From positions 186,001 through 250,000 of the forward strand of contig NZ_BNCH01000002.1 of assembly GCF_014656375.1 (NCBI RefSeq): DNA of 64,000 nt, written 5' to 3'. The notes under the pieces were generated by a model. The model made no database searches. It saw only the letters and a program-made list of their open reading frames with translations, and was not told the DNA's origin. The DNA is from Aliiroseovarius zhejiangensis (GTDB lineage Bacteria > Pseudomonadota > Alphaproteobacteria > Rhodobacterales > Rhodobacteraceae). This document shows, piece by piece, positions 55,532 through 64,000 of this stretch (positions are counted from its first letter, which is position 1; every line of letters begins with the position of its first letter). A program made the translations under genes and the position numbers.

Positions 55532-57324
55532 CCCGCGTCCCCCTGCGCCCGCTGGCCCGTATTCTGGATGCTCGTGCCAAGGGCGAAAACCCCGATGCGA
55601 TCGAACGCGAGAACCTGCGCCACCGGCATGAAGAAATCCGTGATCGGTCGCGCTTGCGCTCGGAAGGGCGGCTGTTGGTGATGGCGGGGCTGTTTCTGTG
55701 TGCCTTTCTGGTGGTGGGCGGGCGGATGGCAATGCTGTCCTCGACCGAACCGCAGGAGCCGCGCGCGCAAGCGCCAGGATCGGCGATTGCCACCGCACGG
55801 GCCGATATCGTTGACCGGCAGGGGCGTATCCTGGCCACAAATCTTGTGACCCACGCGCTGTACGCCCAGCCGCCCCTGATGGTGGATCCGCTGCGCGCGG
55901 CGGACGAGTTGGTGAAAATCTTTCCCGATCTTAAGCGCGAGCGGTTGATCAAGGATTTCACCGGCACGCGCAAGTTCCTGTGGATCAAGAAAAAACTCAG
56001 CCCAGAGCAAAAGCAGGCCGTGTTCGACATTGGCGAGCCGGGCCTGTTGTTCGGCCCGCGCGAGATGCGGCTTTACCCCAATGGCAAGCTGGCGGCGCAT
56101 GTGTTGGGCGGGGCCAGTTTCGGGCGCGAGGGTGTCAGCGCCGCCGAAGTGATCGGCGTGGCGGGCGTTGAAAAGCAGTTCGACGACTATCTGCGTGACC
56201 CGGCCAATGGCGACAAACCGCTGGCGCTTTCGATTGACCTGACCATCCAAAGCGCCGTGGAACGTGTGCTTTACGGCGGCATGAAACTGATGAACGCCAA
56301 GGGTGCCGCCGCGATCCTGATGGATGTACATACCGGCGAGGTGGTGTCGGTCGTGTCCTTGCCCGATTTCGACCCTAACAAGCGCCCACGCGTTCTGACC
56401 AAGGGCGATCAGTCCGACAGCCCGTTGTTCAACCGCGCGGTGCAGGGGGTTTACGAGCTTGGGTCGACCTTCAAGATTTTCACAGCAATTCAGGCGATGG
56501 ATCTTGGCTTGGTGAACGCCAACACGATCATCGACACCGGCATCCCGATGAAGATCGCGGGCTACCGGATCGGCGAGTTCAAGAACAAGAACTATGGCAA
56601 GCTGAGCGTGTCGGACATCATCGTCAAATCCTCGAACCGGGGCACCGGGCGGATGGCGCTTGAGATCGGACCGGAACGTCAGCAGACCTTCCTGCGCGCG
56701 CTTGGCATGTTTGATCGCACCCCGTTCGAGATTGTCGAGGCGCGCGGCTCGCAACCGCTTCTGCCGAAGAACTGGGGCAAGCTCAGCTCGGTCACGATTT
56801 CCTATGGGCATGGCTTGTCTTCGACGCCGATGCACCTGGCAGCGGGTTATGCCGCGATTGCCAATGGCGGGTTCGCGGTGAAGCCGACCGTGCTGAAACA
56901 GGACCGCATCGCACGCGGTCCGCGGATCATGTCGGCGGCGTCTGCCGCGGCGGCGCGCGATATGCTGCGCAAGGTCGTGACCGAAGGCACCGCCTCGTTC
57001 GGCGAGGTGAAAGGTTACAAAGTGGCGGGCAAGACCGGCACCGCCGACAAGCCGCGCCCGCAGGGCGGCTATTACGACGACAAGGTGATCAACACGTTTG
57101 CCAGCCTGTTTCCGGCGGACAAGCCGAAATATGTTCTGGTGGTCACGCTGGACGAACCGGTCGAAACATCCGGCCCGAAGCCGCGACGCACCGCTGGCTG
57201 GACCGCCGTTCCCGTGGCGTCCGAGATCGTGCGCCGGGTCGCGCCCCTTCTGGGAATGAAGCCGGAACCGGAACCCATCGTTGAATCTCTTGCGGCAACT
57301 GGGGTAACACTCGCTTCGAACTGA
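55528..57324 (+). CDS. ftsI: FtsI/PBP3, septal peptidoglycan transpeptidase
   Basis: A 598-residue class B penicillin-binding protein. A basic cytoplasmic tail (about 50 residues) precedes the membrane helix at about 50-67. The transpeptidase motifs are GSTFK (SxxK, about residue 313), SSN (about 369) and KTG (about 501). It cross-links septal peptidoglycan with FtsW. Start overlaps the ftsL stop; a 130-residue N-terminal dimerisation domain is present. Confidence 0.96.
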   Translation: MTRVPLRPLARILDARAKGENPDAIERENLRHRHEEIRDRSRLRSEGRLLVMAGLFLCAFLVVGGRMAMLSSTEPQEPRAQAPGSAIATARADIVDRQGRILATNLVTHALYAQPPLMVDPLRAADELVKIFPDLKRERLIKDFTGTRKFLWIKKKLSPEQKQAVFDIGEPGLLFGPREMRLYPNGKLAAHVLGGASFGREGVSAAEVIGVAGVEKQFDDYLRDPANGDKPLALSIDLTIQSAVERVLYGGMKLMNAKGAAAILMDVHTGEVVSVVSLPDFDPNKRPRVLTKGDQSDSPLFNRAVQGVYELGSTFKIFTAIQAMDLGLVNANTIIDTGIPMKIAGYRIGEFKNKNYGKLSVSDIIVKSSNRGTGRMALEIGPERQQTFLRALGMFDRTPFEIVEARGSQPLLPKNWGKLSSVTISYGHGLSSTPMHLAAGYAAIANGGFAVKPTVLKQDRIARGPRIMSAASAAAARDMLRKVVTEGTASFGEVKGYKVAGKTGTADKPRPQGGYYDDKVINTFASLFPADKPKYVLVVTLDEPVETSGPKPRRTAGWTAVPVASEIVRRVAPLLGMKPEPEPIVESLAATGVTLASN

Positions 57325-57342
57325 TCTGGATGGGTTGCATGT

Positions 57343-58833
57343 ATGGGCGCTGAGACGAACACCAAATCCCTGGCGGAACTGGGGCTGAGCGCCCGAGGTG
57401 GCAAAGAGGCGCGCATTACCGGCCTGTCGGTGGACAGCCGCAATGTGAAGCCGGGACATCTGTTCGCCGCTTTGCCGGGAACGAAGGTCCATGGCGGCGA
57501 GTTCATTCAATACGCGCTGCGCATGAAGGCGGGGGCGATCCTGACCGACCCGGAGGGGGCGAGGATCGCGAAGGCGGAATTGGACGCTTCGGATGCTGCG
57601 CTTGTCGTCACCGAAGACCCGCGCATGGCGCTGGCCTATGCTGCGGCCCTTTGGTTTGGCGCGCAGCCCGAACACATGGTTGCCGCAACCGGCACCAACG
57701 GCAAGACCTCGGTCGCCAACTTCACCCGGCAAATCTGGACGCTTCTGGGGATCGAGGCCGCCAATCTGGGCACCACCGGGGTCGAAGGCGCATTCTCCGC
57801 CCCGTTGGCCCACACCACGCCCGAACCGATTACCCTGCACAAATTGCTGGCCGAGATGGCGGGCGCCGGTGTCACCCACGCGGCGATGGAAGCGTCCAGC
57901 CACGGGCTTGCCCAACGCCGTCTGGACGGCGTGCGTCTGTCGGCGGCCGCGTTCACCAATTTCACCCAGGACCATCTGGATTACCACGCGAGTTTTGACG
58001 AATACTTCGCCGCCAAGGCCGGGCTGTTTGCCCGTGTGCTGCCTGAAGGGGGCACCGCCGTGGTCAACATGGACGATCCCAAAGGGGCCCAGATCGCCAC
58101 CATCGCCGAGGCGCGCGGTCAGACGCTGATCCGTGTGGGGCAGGGCGACGAGAACGAGCTGCGCATCAAGGCCCGCCGTTTTGACGCCACCGGGCAAGAG
58201 TTGATGTTCACCTGGAACGGCGCGGCGCACACCGCGCGCCTGAACCTGATTGGCGGGTTCCAGGCGGAAAACGTGCTGGTTGCCGCAGGGCTGGCCATCG
58301 GCTGCGGGGCAGAGCCTCAGCACGTGTTTGACACGTTCAGAGATCTGGAAACCGTGCGCGGGCGGATGCAACTGGCCGCCACCCGTGACAATGGAGCGGC
58401 GGTGTTCGTTGATTATGCCCATACGCCCGATGCCTTGAAAACTGCGCTGCGTGCCATGCGCCCGCACGTGTTGGGGCGCCTTGTCCTTGTATTCGGCGCG
58501 GGCGGTGATCGCGATACCTCCAAACGTGCGTTAATGGGGCAGGCGGCGGCGGAAAACGCCGATGTCGTCTTTGTCACCGATGACAACCCACGCTCCGAAG
58601 ACCCCGCCGCGATCCGTGCCATGGTGATGGCGGGTTGCCCTGAGGCAGTGAATGTCGGTGACCGGGCCGAGGCGATCCTGCGGGGCGTCGATGCGCTTGG
58701 CCCCGGCGATGCCCTTCTGATCGCGGGCAAGGGGCACGAAGCAGGCCAGACCGTTGGCGATCAGGTGTTGCCGTTTGATGATGCCGAACAGGCCTCGATC
58801 GCGGTCGCCGCGCTGGATGGACGCCTCGCATGA
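57343..58833 (+). CDS. murE: MurE, UDP-MurNAc-tripeptide (meso-DAP) ligase
   Basis: A 496-residue Mur ligase that adds the third residue to UDP-MurNAc-dipeptide. The ATP site is ATGTNGKTSVANF (about residue 113), and DDNPRSEDP (about residue 413) carries the DNPR motif of meso-diaminopimelate-specific enzymes. The stop overlaps the murF start (ATGA). A short gap of 18 bases follows ftsI. Confidence 0.96.
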   Translation: MGAETNTKSLAELGLSARGGKEARITGLSVDSRNVKPGHLFAALPGTKVHGGEFIQYALRMKAGAILTDPEGARIAKAELDASDAALVVTEDPRMALAYAAALWFGAQPEHMVAATGTNGKTSVANFTRQIWTLLGIEAANLGTTGVEGAFSAPLAHTTPEPITLHKLLAEMAGAGVTHAAMEASSHGLAQRRLDGVRLSAAAFTNFTQDHLDYHASFDEYFAAKAGLFARVLPEGGTAVVNMDDPKGAQIATIAEARGQTLIRVGQGDENELRIKARRFDATGQELMFTWNGAAHTARLNLIGGFQAENVLVAAGLAIGCGAEPQHVFDTFRDLETVRGRMQLAATRDNGAAVFVDYAHTPDALKTALRAMRPHVLGRLVLVFGAGGDRDTSKRALMGQAAAENADVVFVTDDNPRSEDPAAIRAMVMAGCPEAVNVGDRAEAILRGVDALGPGDALLIAGKGHEAGQTVGDQVLPFDDAEQASIAVAALDGRLA

Positions 58834-60245
58834 GCTTGTGGACGGCCGACGACGCCGCGAAGGCTACGGGTGGCAAGGCGCAGGGCGACTGGTCGGTCGA
58901 TGGCGTGTCGATTGATACGCGCACCATCCAGCCGGGCGATCTGTTTGTTGCCCTGAAAGACGTGCGCGATGGGCATGACTTCGTCGCGCAGGCTTTGGAA
59001 AAATGCGCGGGCGCAGCGATGGTCAGCCACATTCCCGATGGCGTCACCGCCGACACACCGCTTCTGGTCGTCGATGATGTCCTGACCGCGCTCGCGGCGC
59101 TGGGCCGTGCTGGTCGCGCCCGTACGGATGCGCGCGTGGTGGCCGTGACGGGATCAGTCGGCAAGACCTCGACCAAGGAGATGCTGCGCGCGGTCTTGTC
59201 CGCTCAGGGCCGCACCCATGCCGCCGAGGCCAGTTACAACAACCATTGGGGCGTGCCGCTGACTCTGGCGCGGATGCCCAAAGACACAGAATTTGCCGTG
59301 ATCGAAATCGGCATGAACCATCCCGGCGAAATCGGCCCGCTGGCCCGCTTGGCGCGGCCCCATGTGGCAATGGTCACAACCGTCGCCGCCGCGCATCTGG
59401 AAGCCTTCGAGGATCTTGCCGGAATCGCGCGTGAAAAAGGCGCGATTTTCGAAGGGCTGGAAGAGGGGGGCGTCGCCCTCATCAATGGCGACCTTGAGAC
59501 CACGCCGGTTCTGACCCGCGCCGCCGACGGCCATCATGTCGAGAGCTTCGGCGAAGGCGATGGCAACGATCACCGGCTGACCCATGTTTCGCTGACGCCG
59601 GATGCCACGATCTGCAAGGCTACGGTCGCGGGGGTGGAGCAGATGTTCAAAATCGCCTCGCCCGGGCGCCATTTCGCGATGAATGCGCTGGCGGCTCTGG
59701 TCGCGGCACACGCGCTGGGCGCAGACGTGACGCTTGCCGCCCGCGCGATGAACACTTGGCAGCCCCCCACCGGACGCGGCACGCGTGAAAGCGTCACACT
59801 GGATGCCCCCGAGGGCCTGACCATGACCCTGATCGACGACGCCTTCAACGCCAACCCGACCTCGATGGCGGCGGCGCTGGAGGTGCTGGGCGCGATGCAG
59901 CCCACGGACGGGGTGGGCCGCATCCAGAAAGGCCGCCGCATTGCGATCCTGGGCGACATGCTGGAACTTGGCCCGGACGAGGTCGCCCTGCACGCCGCGC
60001 TGGCCGATCTGCCGTTCTTGCGTGCCATCGACCAGGTGCATTGTGTCGGACCGCGAATGCAGGCGCTCTGGTCGCGGCTGGATGGCGATCAGCAGGGGCT
60101 TTGGGTCGCGACCGCCGCCGAGATGTCAGCGCAGGTGCACCGGCTGATCGACGCAGGCGATGTGGTGCTTGTGAAAGGGTCGAAAGGCTCGTTGGTGTCT
60201 CAGACTGTTGACGCGATCCGCAAAATGGGTCAATCGCTTCGTTAA
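58830..60245 (+). CDS. murF: MurF, UDP-MurNAc-tripeptide:D-Ala-D-Ala ligase
   Basis: A 471-residue Mur ligase adding D-Ala-D-Ala. The ATP site is VTGSVGKTSTKEML (about residue 107), and EIGMNHPGEIGPLARL and DDAFNANPTSM are diagnostic. It overlaps murE by four bases and precedes mraY by 21. The usual order in this cluster supports the call. Confidence 0.96.
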   Translation: MSLWTADDAAKATGGKAQGDWSVDGVSIDTRTIQPGDLFVALKDVRDGHDFVAQALEKCAGAAMVSHIPDGVTADTPLLVVDDVLTALAALGRAGRARTDARVVAVTGSVGKTSTKEMLRAVLSAQGRTHAAEASYNNHWGVPLTLARMPKDTEFAVIEIGMNHPGEIGPLARLARPHVAMVTTVAAAHLEAFEDLAGIAREKGAIFEGLEEGGVALINGDLETTPVLTRAADGHHVESFGEGDGNDHRLTHVSLTPDATICKATVAGVEQMFKIASPGRHFAMNALAALVAAHALGADVTLAARAMNTWQPPTGRGTRESVTLDAPEGLTMTLIDDAFNANPTSMAAALEVLGAMQPTDGVGRIQKGRRIAILGDMLELGPDEVALHAALADLPFLRAIDQVHCVGPRMQALWSRLDGDQQGLWVATAAEMSAQVHRLIDAGDVVLVKGSKGSLVSQTVDAIRKMGQSLR

Positions 60246-60266
60246 TTCCAAAAAAGGGCCCGCTTT

Positions 60267-61349
60267 ATGTTGTATTGGTTGACCGAGTTTTCGGACGGTG
60301 GCGATGTTTTCAACCTGTTTCGCTATATCACCTTCCGGTCGGGCGGCGCCTTCTTCACCGCGCTTCTCTTCGGCTTTATGTTCGGTCAGCCGCTGATCAA
60401 CATCCTGCGGCGAAAACAGGGCAAGGGTCAGCCGATCCGCGATGACGGCCCCGAAAGCCACAAGGAAAAACAGGGCACACCGACGATGGGCGGGCTGTTG
60501 ATCCTGTCGGCACTTCTGGTGTCCACGCTGCTTTGGGCGCGGCTCGACAATCCCTATATCTGGATCACGCTGTTCGTCACCTACGGCTTCGGGCTGATCG
60601 GCTTTGCCGACGACTATGCCAAGGTGTCCAAAGCCACGACCGCCGGAGTGTCTGGCAAGCTGCGCATGGCGCTGGGCCTTCTGATCGCTGCCATCGCGGG
60701 CTATCTCGCGTCGGTCTGCCACCCCGAAGGGTTGCAATTCAAACTGGCGCTGCCCTTCTTCAAGGACACGCTTCTGAACATGGGCCTGTTCTTCATCCCC
60801 TTCGTGATGATCGTGATCGTGGGCGCGGCCAATGCGGTGAACCTGACGGACGGTTTGGACGGGCTGGCCATCATGCCGGTGATGATCGCCGCCGGCACGC
60901 TGGGCGTCATCGCCTACGCGGTGGGCCGTGTCGACTTCACCGAATACCTCGATGTCCATTACGTCCCCGGCACGGGCGAGCTGTTCATCTTCACCTCGGC
61001 CCTGATCGGTGGAGGCTTGGGCTTTCTGTGGTACAACGCCCCACCCGCTGCCGTGTTCATGGGCGATACCGGGTCACTGGCGCTGGGCGGCGCACTGGGT
61101 GCCATCGCGGTTGCCACCAAGCACGAGATCGTGCTCGCCATCGTCGGAGGGTTGTTCGTGGTCGAGGCGCTGTCGGTCATCATTCAGGTGCTTTACTACA
61201 AACGCACCGGACGCCGCGTGTTCCTGATGGCGCCGATCCACCACCATTTCGAACACAAGGGCTGGCAGGAGCCGCAGATCGTCATTCGCTTCTGGATCAT
61301 CTCGCTGATCCTCGCCCTGATCGGATTGGCAACGCTGAAAGTCCGCTGA
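60267..61349 (+). CDS. mraY: MraY, phospho-MurNAc-pentapeptide translocase
   Basis: A 360-residue integral membrane enzyme that makes lipid I from UDP-MurNAc-pentapeptide and undecaprenyl phosphate. It has about ten hydrophobic segments. Catalytic regions are [10 protein letters not shown] (the DDxx pair, about residue 115), [13 protein letters not shown] (about residue 190) and the HHHFEHKGW loop near residue 325. Length is standard. Confidence 0.97.
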   Translation: MLYWLTEFSDGGDVFNLFRYITFRSGGAFFTALLFGFMFGQPLINILRRKQGKGQPIRDDGPESHKEKQGTPTMGGLLILSALLVSTLLWARLDNPYIWITLFVTYGFGLIGFADDYAKVSKATTAGVSGKLRMALGLLIAAIAGYLASVCHPEGLQFKLALPFFKDTLLNMGLFFIPFVMIVIVGAANAVNLTDGLDGLAIMPVMIAAGTLGVIAYAVGRVDFTEYLDVHYVPGTGELFIFTSALIGGGLGFLWYNAPPAAVFMGDTGSLALGGALGAIAVATKHEIVLAIVGGLFVVEALSVIIQVLYYKRTGRRVFLMAPIHHHFEHKGWQEPQIVIRFWIISLILALIGLATLKVR

Positions 61350-61508
61350 TCCAACTGTTTCTTCTGGCCAAAAATATCCCGGGGTAGAGTGAAACCAACG
61401 GTTTCACTCGAAGGGGCAGCGCCCCTTTCCTGCCTCGCAACATCAGGCAGGGGCTTTCGTTTCCACGCGCCGTGGTCTAGCCATAATGAAACGAAACAGG
61501 AGGCGTGG

Positions 61509-62918
61509 ATGATCCCTGTCAAAGGCTATGAAGGTCAGAAGGTTGCGGTTTTGGGACTGGGACGGTCCGGCCTTGCCACGGCCCATGCTCTGGAAGAGGG
61601 CGGGGCCGAGGCGCTTTGCTGGGACGACAGCCGTGAGGCCCGCGAGCGCGCCGAAGGGCAGGCTTTGATCCTGCACGACCTAACCCGCGCGGACGCGTGG
61701 CAGGACGTCGCCGCCCTGATCGTCAGCCCCGGTATCCCGCATCTTTACCCCGAACCGAACAGGATCGTCGCCGCCGCGATGGAGGCGGGCGTGCCCGTCG
61801 ACAACGACATCGGCCTGTTTTTCCGCAGCTTTGCCGACGGGGACTGGGACAGCTTCGACATCATGCCCAAGGTGGTCGCGGTCACCGGGTCGAACGGCAA
61901 GTCCACCACCTCGGCCCTGATCCATCATGCGCTGGAACATGCCGGGCGTCCTGCGCAACTGGCGGGCAATATCGGGCGTGGGGTGCTGGACATCGACCCT
62001 GCCCATGACGGCGAGGTCGTGGTGCTGGAACTGTCCAGCTATCAGACCGAGCTTGCCCGCGCGCTGACGCCGGATGTGGCGGTGTTCACCAACCTGTCGC
62101 CCGATCACCTGGATCGGCATGGCGGCATAGGGGGCTATTTCGCGGCGAAACGGCGCCTCTTTGCTGAGGGCGGTCCGGACCGCGCGGTGATCGGTGTGGA
62201 CGAAGCCGAAGGCGTCTATCTGGCGGGACAGATGGCAGAAGGGCCGGCGGATGATCGGGTGATCCGCATCTCGGTCGACCGCAAGCTGACCGGGCCGGGC
62301 TGGCAGGTCTATGCCCGTAAGGGGTTCTTGTCGGAATACCGCAAGGGGCGGCAGGTGGGGTCGATCGACCTGCGCCGGATCAAGGGCTTGCCCGGCACAC
62401 ATAATCACCAGAATGCCTGCGCGGCCTATGCGGCCTGCCGCACCTTGGGTCTTGCCCCCAAGCAAATCGAGGCTGCGTTTCATGCCTTCAAAGGCCTGCC
62501 ACACCGTTCGCAGTTGGTGGGCGAACAGGACGGGGTGGCCTTTGTCAATGACAGCAAGGCCACCAATGTGGACAGCGCCCGCGCCGCCCTGTCTGCGTTC
62601 CGCCACATCCGCTGGATCGCGGGTGGTTTGGGGAAAGAGGGGGGCATCGAAAGCCTGTCGGCCAAGGATCTCTCTGGTGTCACAAAGGCTTATCTGATCG
62701 GCCATTCAGCGCGGGAGTTCGCGCTTCAACTGGGCGATGTGCCGTATGAGATATGCGAAACCATGGCGCAGGCCGTGGCGCGGGCAGCCGGAGAGGCCCA
62801 GCCCGGTGACACGGTTCTTCTGGCCCCGGCGGCGGCCAGTTTCGATCAGTATCCGGACTTCGAAAAGCGCGGTGAGGATTTCGCACGACAGGTCGCGTCG
62901 CTCATGTCCGGTCGTTAG
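61509..62918 (+). CDS. murD: MurD, UDP-MurNAc-L-alanine:D-glutamate ligase
   Basis: A 469-residue Mur ligase. The N-terminal [15 protein letters not shown] is the UDP-binding region, [18 protein letters not shown] (about residue 122) is the ATP site, and [11 protein letters not shown] lies near residue 352. It adds D-glutamate to UDP-MurNAc-L-Ala. ATG 61509 follows AGGAGGCG; the open frame from 61389 gives a non-family extension and is rejected. The gap from mraY is 159 bp, with no other gene seen. Confidence 0.95.
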   Translation: MIPVKGYEGQKVAVLGLGRSGLATAHALEEGGAEALCWDDSREARERAEGQALILHDLTRADAWQDVAALIVSPGIPHLYPEPNRIVAAAMEAGVPVDNDIGLFFRSFADGDWDSFDIMPKVVAVTGSNGKSTTSALIHHALEHAGRPAQLAGNIGRGVLDIDPAHDGEVVVLELSSYQTELARALTPDVAVFTNLSPDHLDRHGGIGGYFAAKRRLFAEGGPDRAVIGVDEAEGVYLAGQMAEGPADDRVIRISVDRKLTGPGWQVYARKGFLSEYRKGRQVGSIDLRRIKGLPGTHNHQNACAAYAACRTLGLAPKQIEAAFHAFKGLPHRSQLVGEQDGVAFVNDSKATNVDSARAALSAFRHIRWIAGGLGKEGGIESLSAKDLSGVTKAYLIGHSAREFALQLGDVPYEICETMAQAVARAAGEAQPGDTVLLAPAAASFDQYPDFEKRGEDFARQVASLMSGR

Positions 62919-63025
62919 GTTGCCAGTATTCCGCGGCATACGAAACATGATGAAAACCCCTTGTTATTAAGGGTTTGCAAGGGGTCTTGCCTCTGCTACC
63001 TGTGTCGCAGAAGGAGCAAACCCGC

Positions 63026-64000
63026 ATGTTGTCACTGGAAGATTACCCGCAGCGCTATGAGTTGGCGAACGAATTGCACGCCCGACCTTCGCCTGCATTG
63101 TCGGCGCCTGTCACGGCCGTTTATCTTGCCGTCAAATGCCCCGACCATGCGGCCAGCCGGGACCGGGATCAGGACCGCGCGCATCTGATCGACCTTCTGG
63201 ACCGGTTCGGCGCGCCCCATCCCAGCCCCGATGCAAACCACTATTTCGGCACGATCGGGCGCCATCACCTGAAATGGGAACAACATACCGAGTTCGTGAC
63301 CTATACAGTCTTTGCCGACGGCGTCGCCTCGCGGGCCTTCGAGCCGGCAGCTTTCGACGTGTTTCCCGAAGACTGGCTGCAACAGGCACCGGGCAAGCGT
63401 GTGACATCGATCCATCTTCGGGTCGACCTCATGCCCGACACCGAAGCCGAGATGAACGATGTGCTCAGGAACTGGTTTGTGGCCGAAAGCGTGGCGGCGA
63501 CGTGGGTGCTGGACCGGGCCGCGATGGTGGCCGGTGATTTCCGCATCGACACGGCCGGACATATCCGCTTTACCGCCTTTGTCGACAAGACCGCCGGGCC
63601 GCGCCGCATCGGCCGGATCGTGCAGCGCCTGTGCGAGATCGAAACCTACAAGTCCATGTCGATGCTGGGCCTGCCCCCCGCGCGCCACCTGCAAGCCAGG
63701 CTGGGCCATCTGGATGGTGAACTGACCAAGCTGGTGGGCGCCATGTCACGCGATGACGAAGCGCCCGAGGCGACATTGGACGAACTTCTGCAAATCTCGT
63801 CCGAGCTTGAGGATCTGACCGCCGCGACGTCGTTCCGGCTCAGCGCGACCAAAGCCTATGAGGCATTGGTGAATCAGCGCATTCAGGCGCTGCGCGAGGA
63901 ACGGTTCATGGGGCGCCAGACGATGAGCGAGTTCATGATGCGTCGCTATGACCCCGCGATGCGCACGATCAAAAGCGCCGAACGGCTGTTGGGCAGTATG
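63026..64000 (+). CDS. DUF3422 family protein, 3' end outside the window
   Basis: The open frame begins at ATG 63026 behind AAGGAG and runs to the window edge, giving 325 residues. It starts MLSLEDYPQRYELANELHARP; the ELHARP pattern with FLTHYF-like ANHYFGTIGRHHLKWEQHTEF near residue 74 is typical of DUF3422. A long helical region (EAPEATLDELLQISSELEDL onward) looks like a coiled coil. Complete family members usually end with two membrane segments, which would be beyond the window. Function unknown. It lies 107 bp after murD, where ftsW or another cell-wall gene might be expected. Confidence 0.82.
   Translation, partial: MLSLEDYPQRYELANELHARPSPALSAPVTAVYLAVKCPDHAASRDRDQDRAHLIDLLDRFGAPHPSPDANHYFGTIGRHHLKWEQHTEFVTYTVFADGVASRAFEPAAFDVFPEDWLQQAPGKRVTSIHLRVDLMPDTEAEMNDVLRNWFVAESVAATWVLDRAAMVAGDFRIDTAGHIRFTAFVDKTAGPRRIGRIVQRLCEIETYKSMSMLGLPPARHLQARLGHLDGELTKLVGAMSRDDEAPEATLDELLQISSELEDLTAATSFRLSATKAYEALVNQRIQALREERFMGRQTMSEFMMRRYDPAMRTIKSAERLLGSM

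Noticed and set aside
55402-58467. A 1021-codon open frame on the minus strand
   Set aside because: It runs antisense to ftsI and murE, which have full conserved motifs. Long antisense frames arise from codon bias in GC-rich genomes, and its translation is Arg/Gly/His-rich without a fold.

Overview
The window is a GC-rich chromosomal segment of an alphaproteobacterium, most probably a Rhodobacteraceae (Roseobacter-group) member. The assignment rests on several things read together: a ybgC-tolQRA-cutC-tolB-pal-cpoB-tilS-ftsH cluster; an fhs-folD-folD one-carbon block; a complete-looking Tad/Flp pilus locus with a CtrA-type box; a DUF1127 gene followed by CCTCCTCCC-loop hairpins as described for Rhodobacter CcsR RNAs; and a mraZ-led division and cell-wall cluster. 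I see no rRNA, tRNA, insertion sequence, phage or CRISPR.

Layout. 45-9720: Tol-Pal envelope genes on the plus strand, chained by stop/start overlaps, then tilS and ftsH, closed by a strong terminator. 9810-12604: LysE exporter, a fold-III PLP ornithine/lysine decarboxylase (minus) with an Arg-rich leader ORF ending at its start, and a MOSC protein. 12799-16356: fhs and two tandem folD genes, the first lacking the catalytic lysine. 16538-22109: a Hint-domain protein, then enoyl-CoA hydratase, thioesterase, PdeM and an Lhr-type helicase on the minus strand. 22223-36183: the Tad pilus locus, almost all on the minus strand, with an AAA ATPase and a GT-C-like membrane protein at its far end and the Flp pilin at its head. 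36520-41915: a lytic transglycosylase, a HAD-UbiA fusion, DprE2- and DprE1-like enzymes and a UPF0104 membrane protein, which together look like a decaprenyl-phospho-arabinose pathway. 42054-50685: CoA-transferase, L,D-transpeptidase, topA, uvrD/pcrA and a STAS-less SulP transporter. 50696-51455: paired palindromes, eight CcsR-like hairpins and their DUF1127 gene. 51933-53009: mrp. 53010-53674: an AT-richer regulatory region with TGGGN/NCCCA repeats. 53675-62918: mraZ-rsmH-ftsL-ftsI-murE-murF-mraY-murD. 63026 to the end: a DUF3422 gene cut by the window edge.

How the genes may work together. The most interesting combination is a Tad pilus next to genes able to make lipid-linked D-arabinofuranose, with a membrane protein of GT-C character inside the pilus locus. 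This recalls arabinosylated type IV pilins of some Pseudomonas aeruginosa strains and suggests, as inference only, Flp pilin or envelope arabinosylation. Other notable signals are the eight-hairpin CcsR-like array, the decarboxylase leader peptide, the natural catalytic-lysine replacement in one FolD, and a 10-bp-phased set of MraZ-type boxes.
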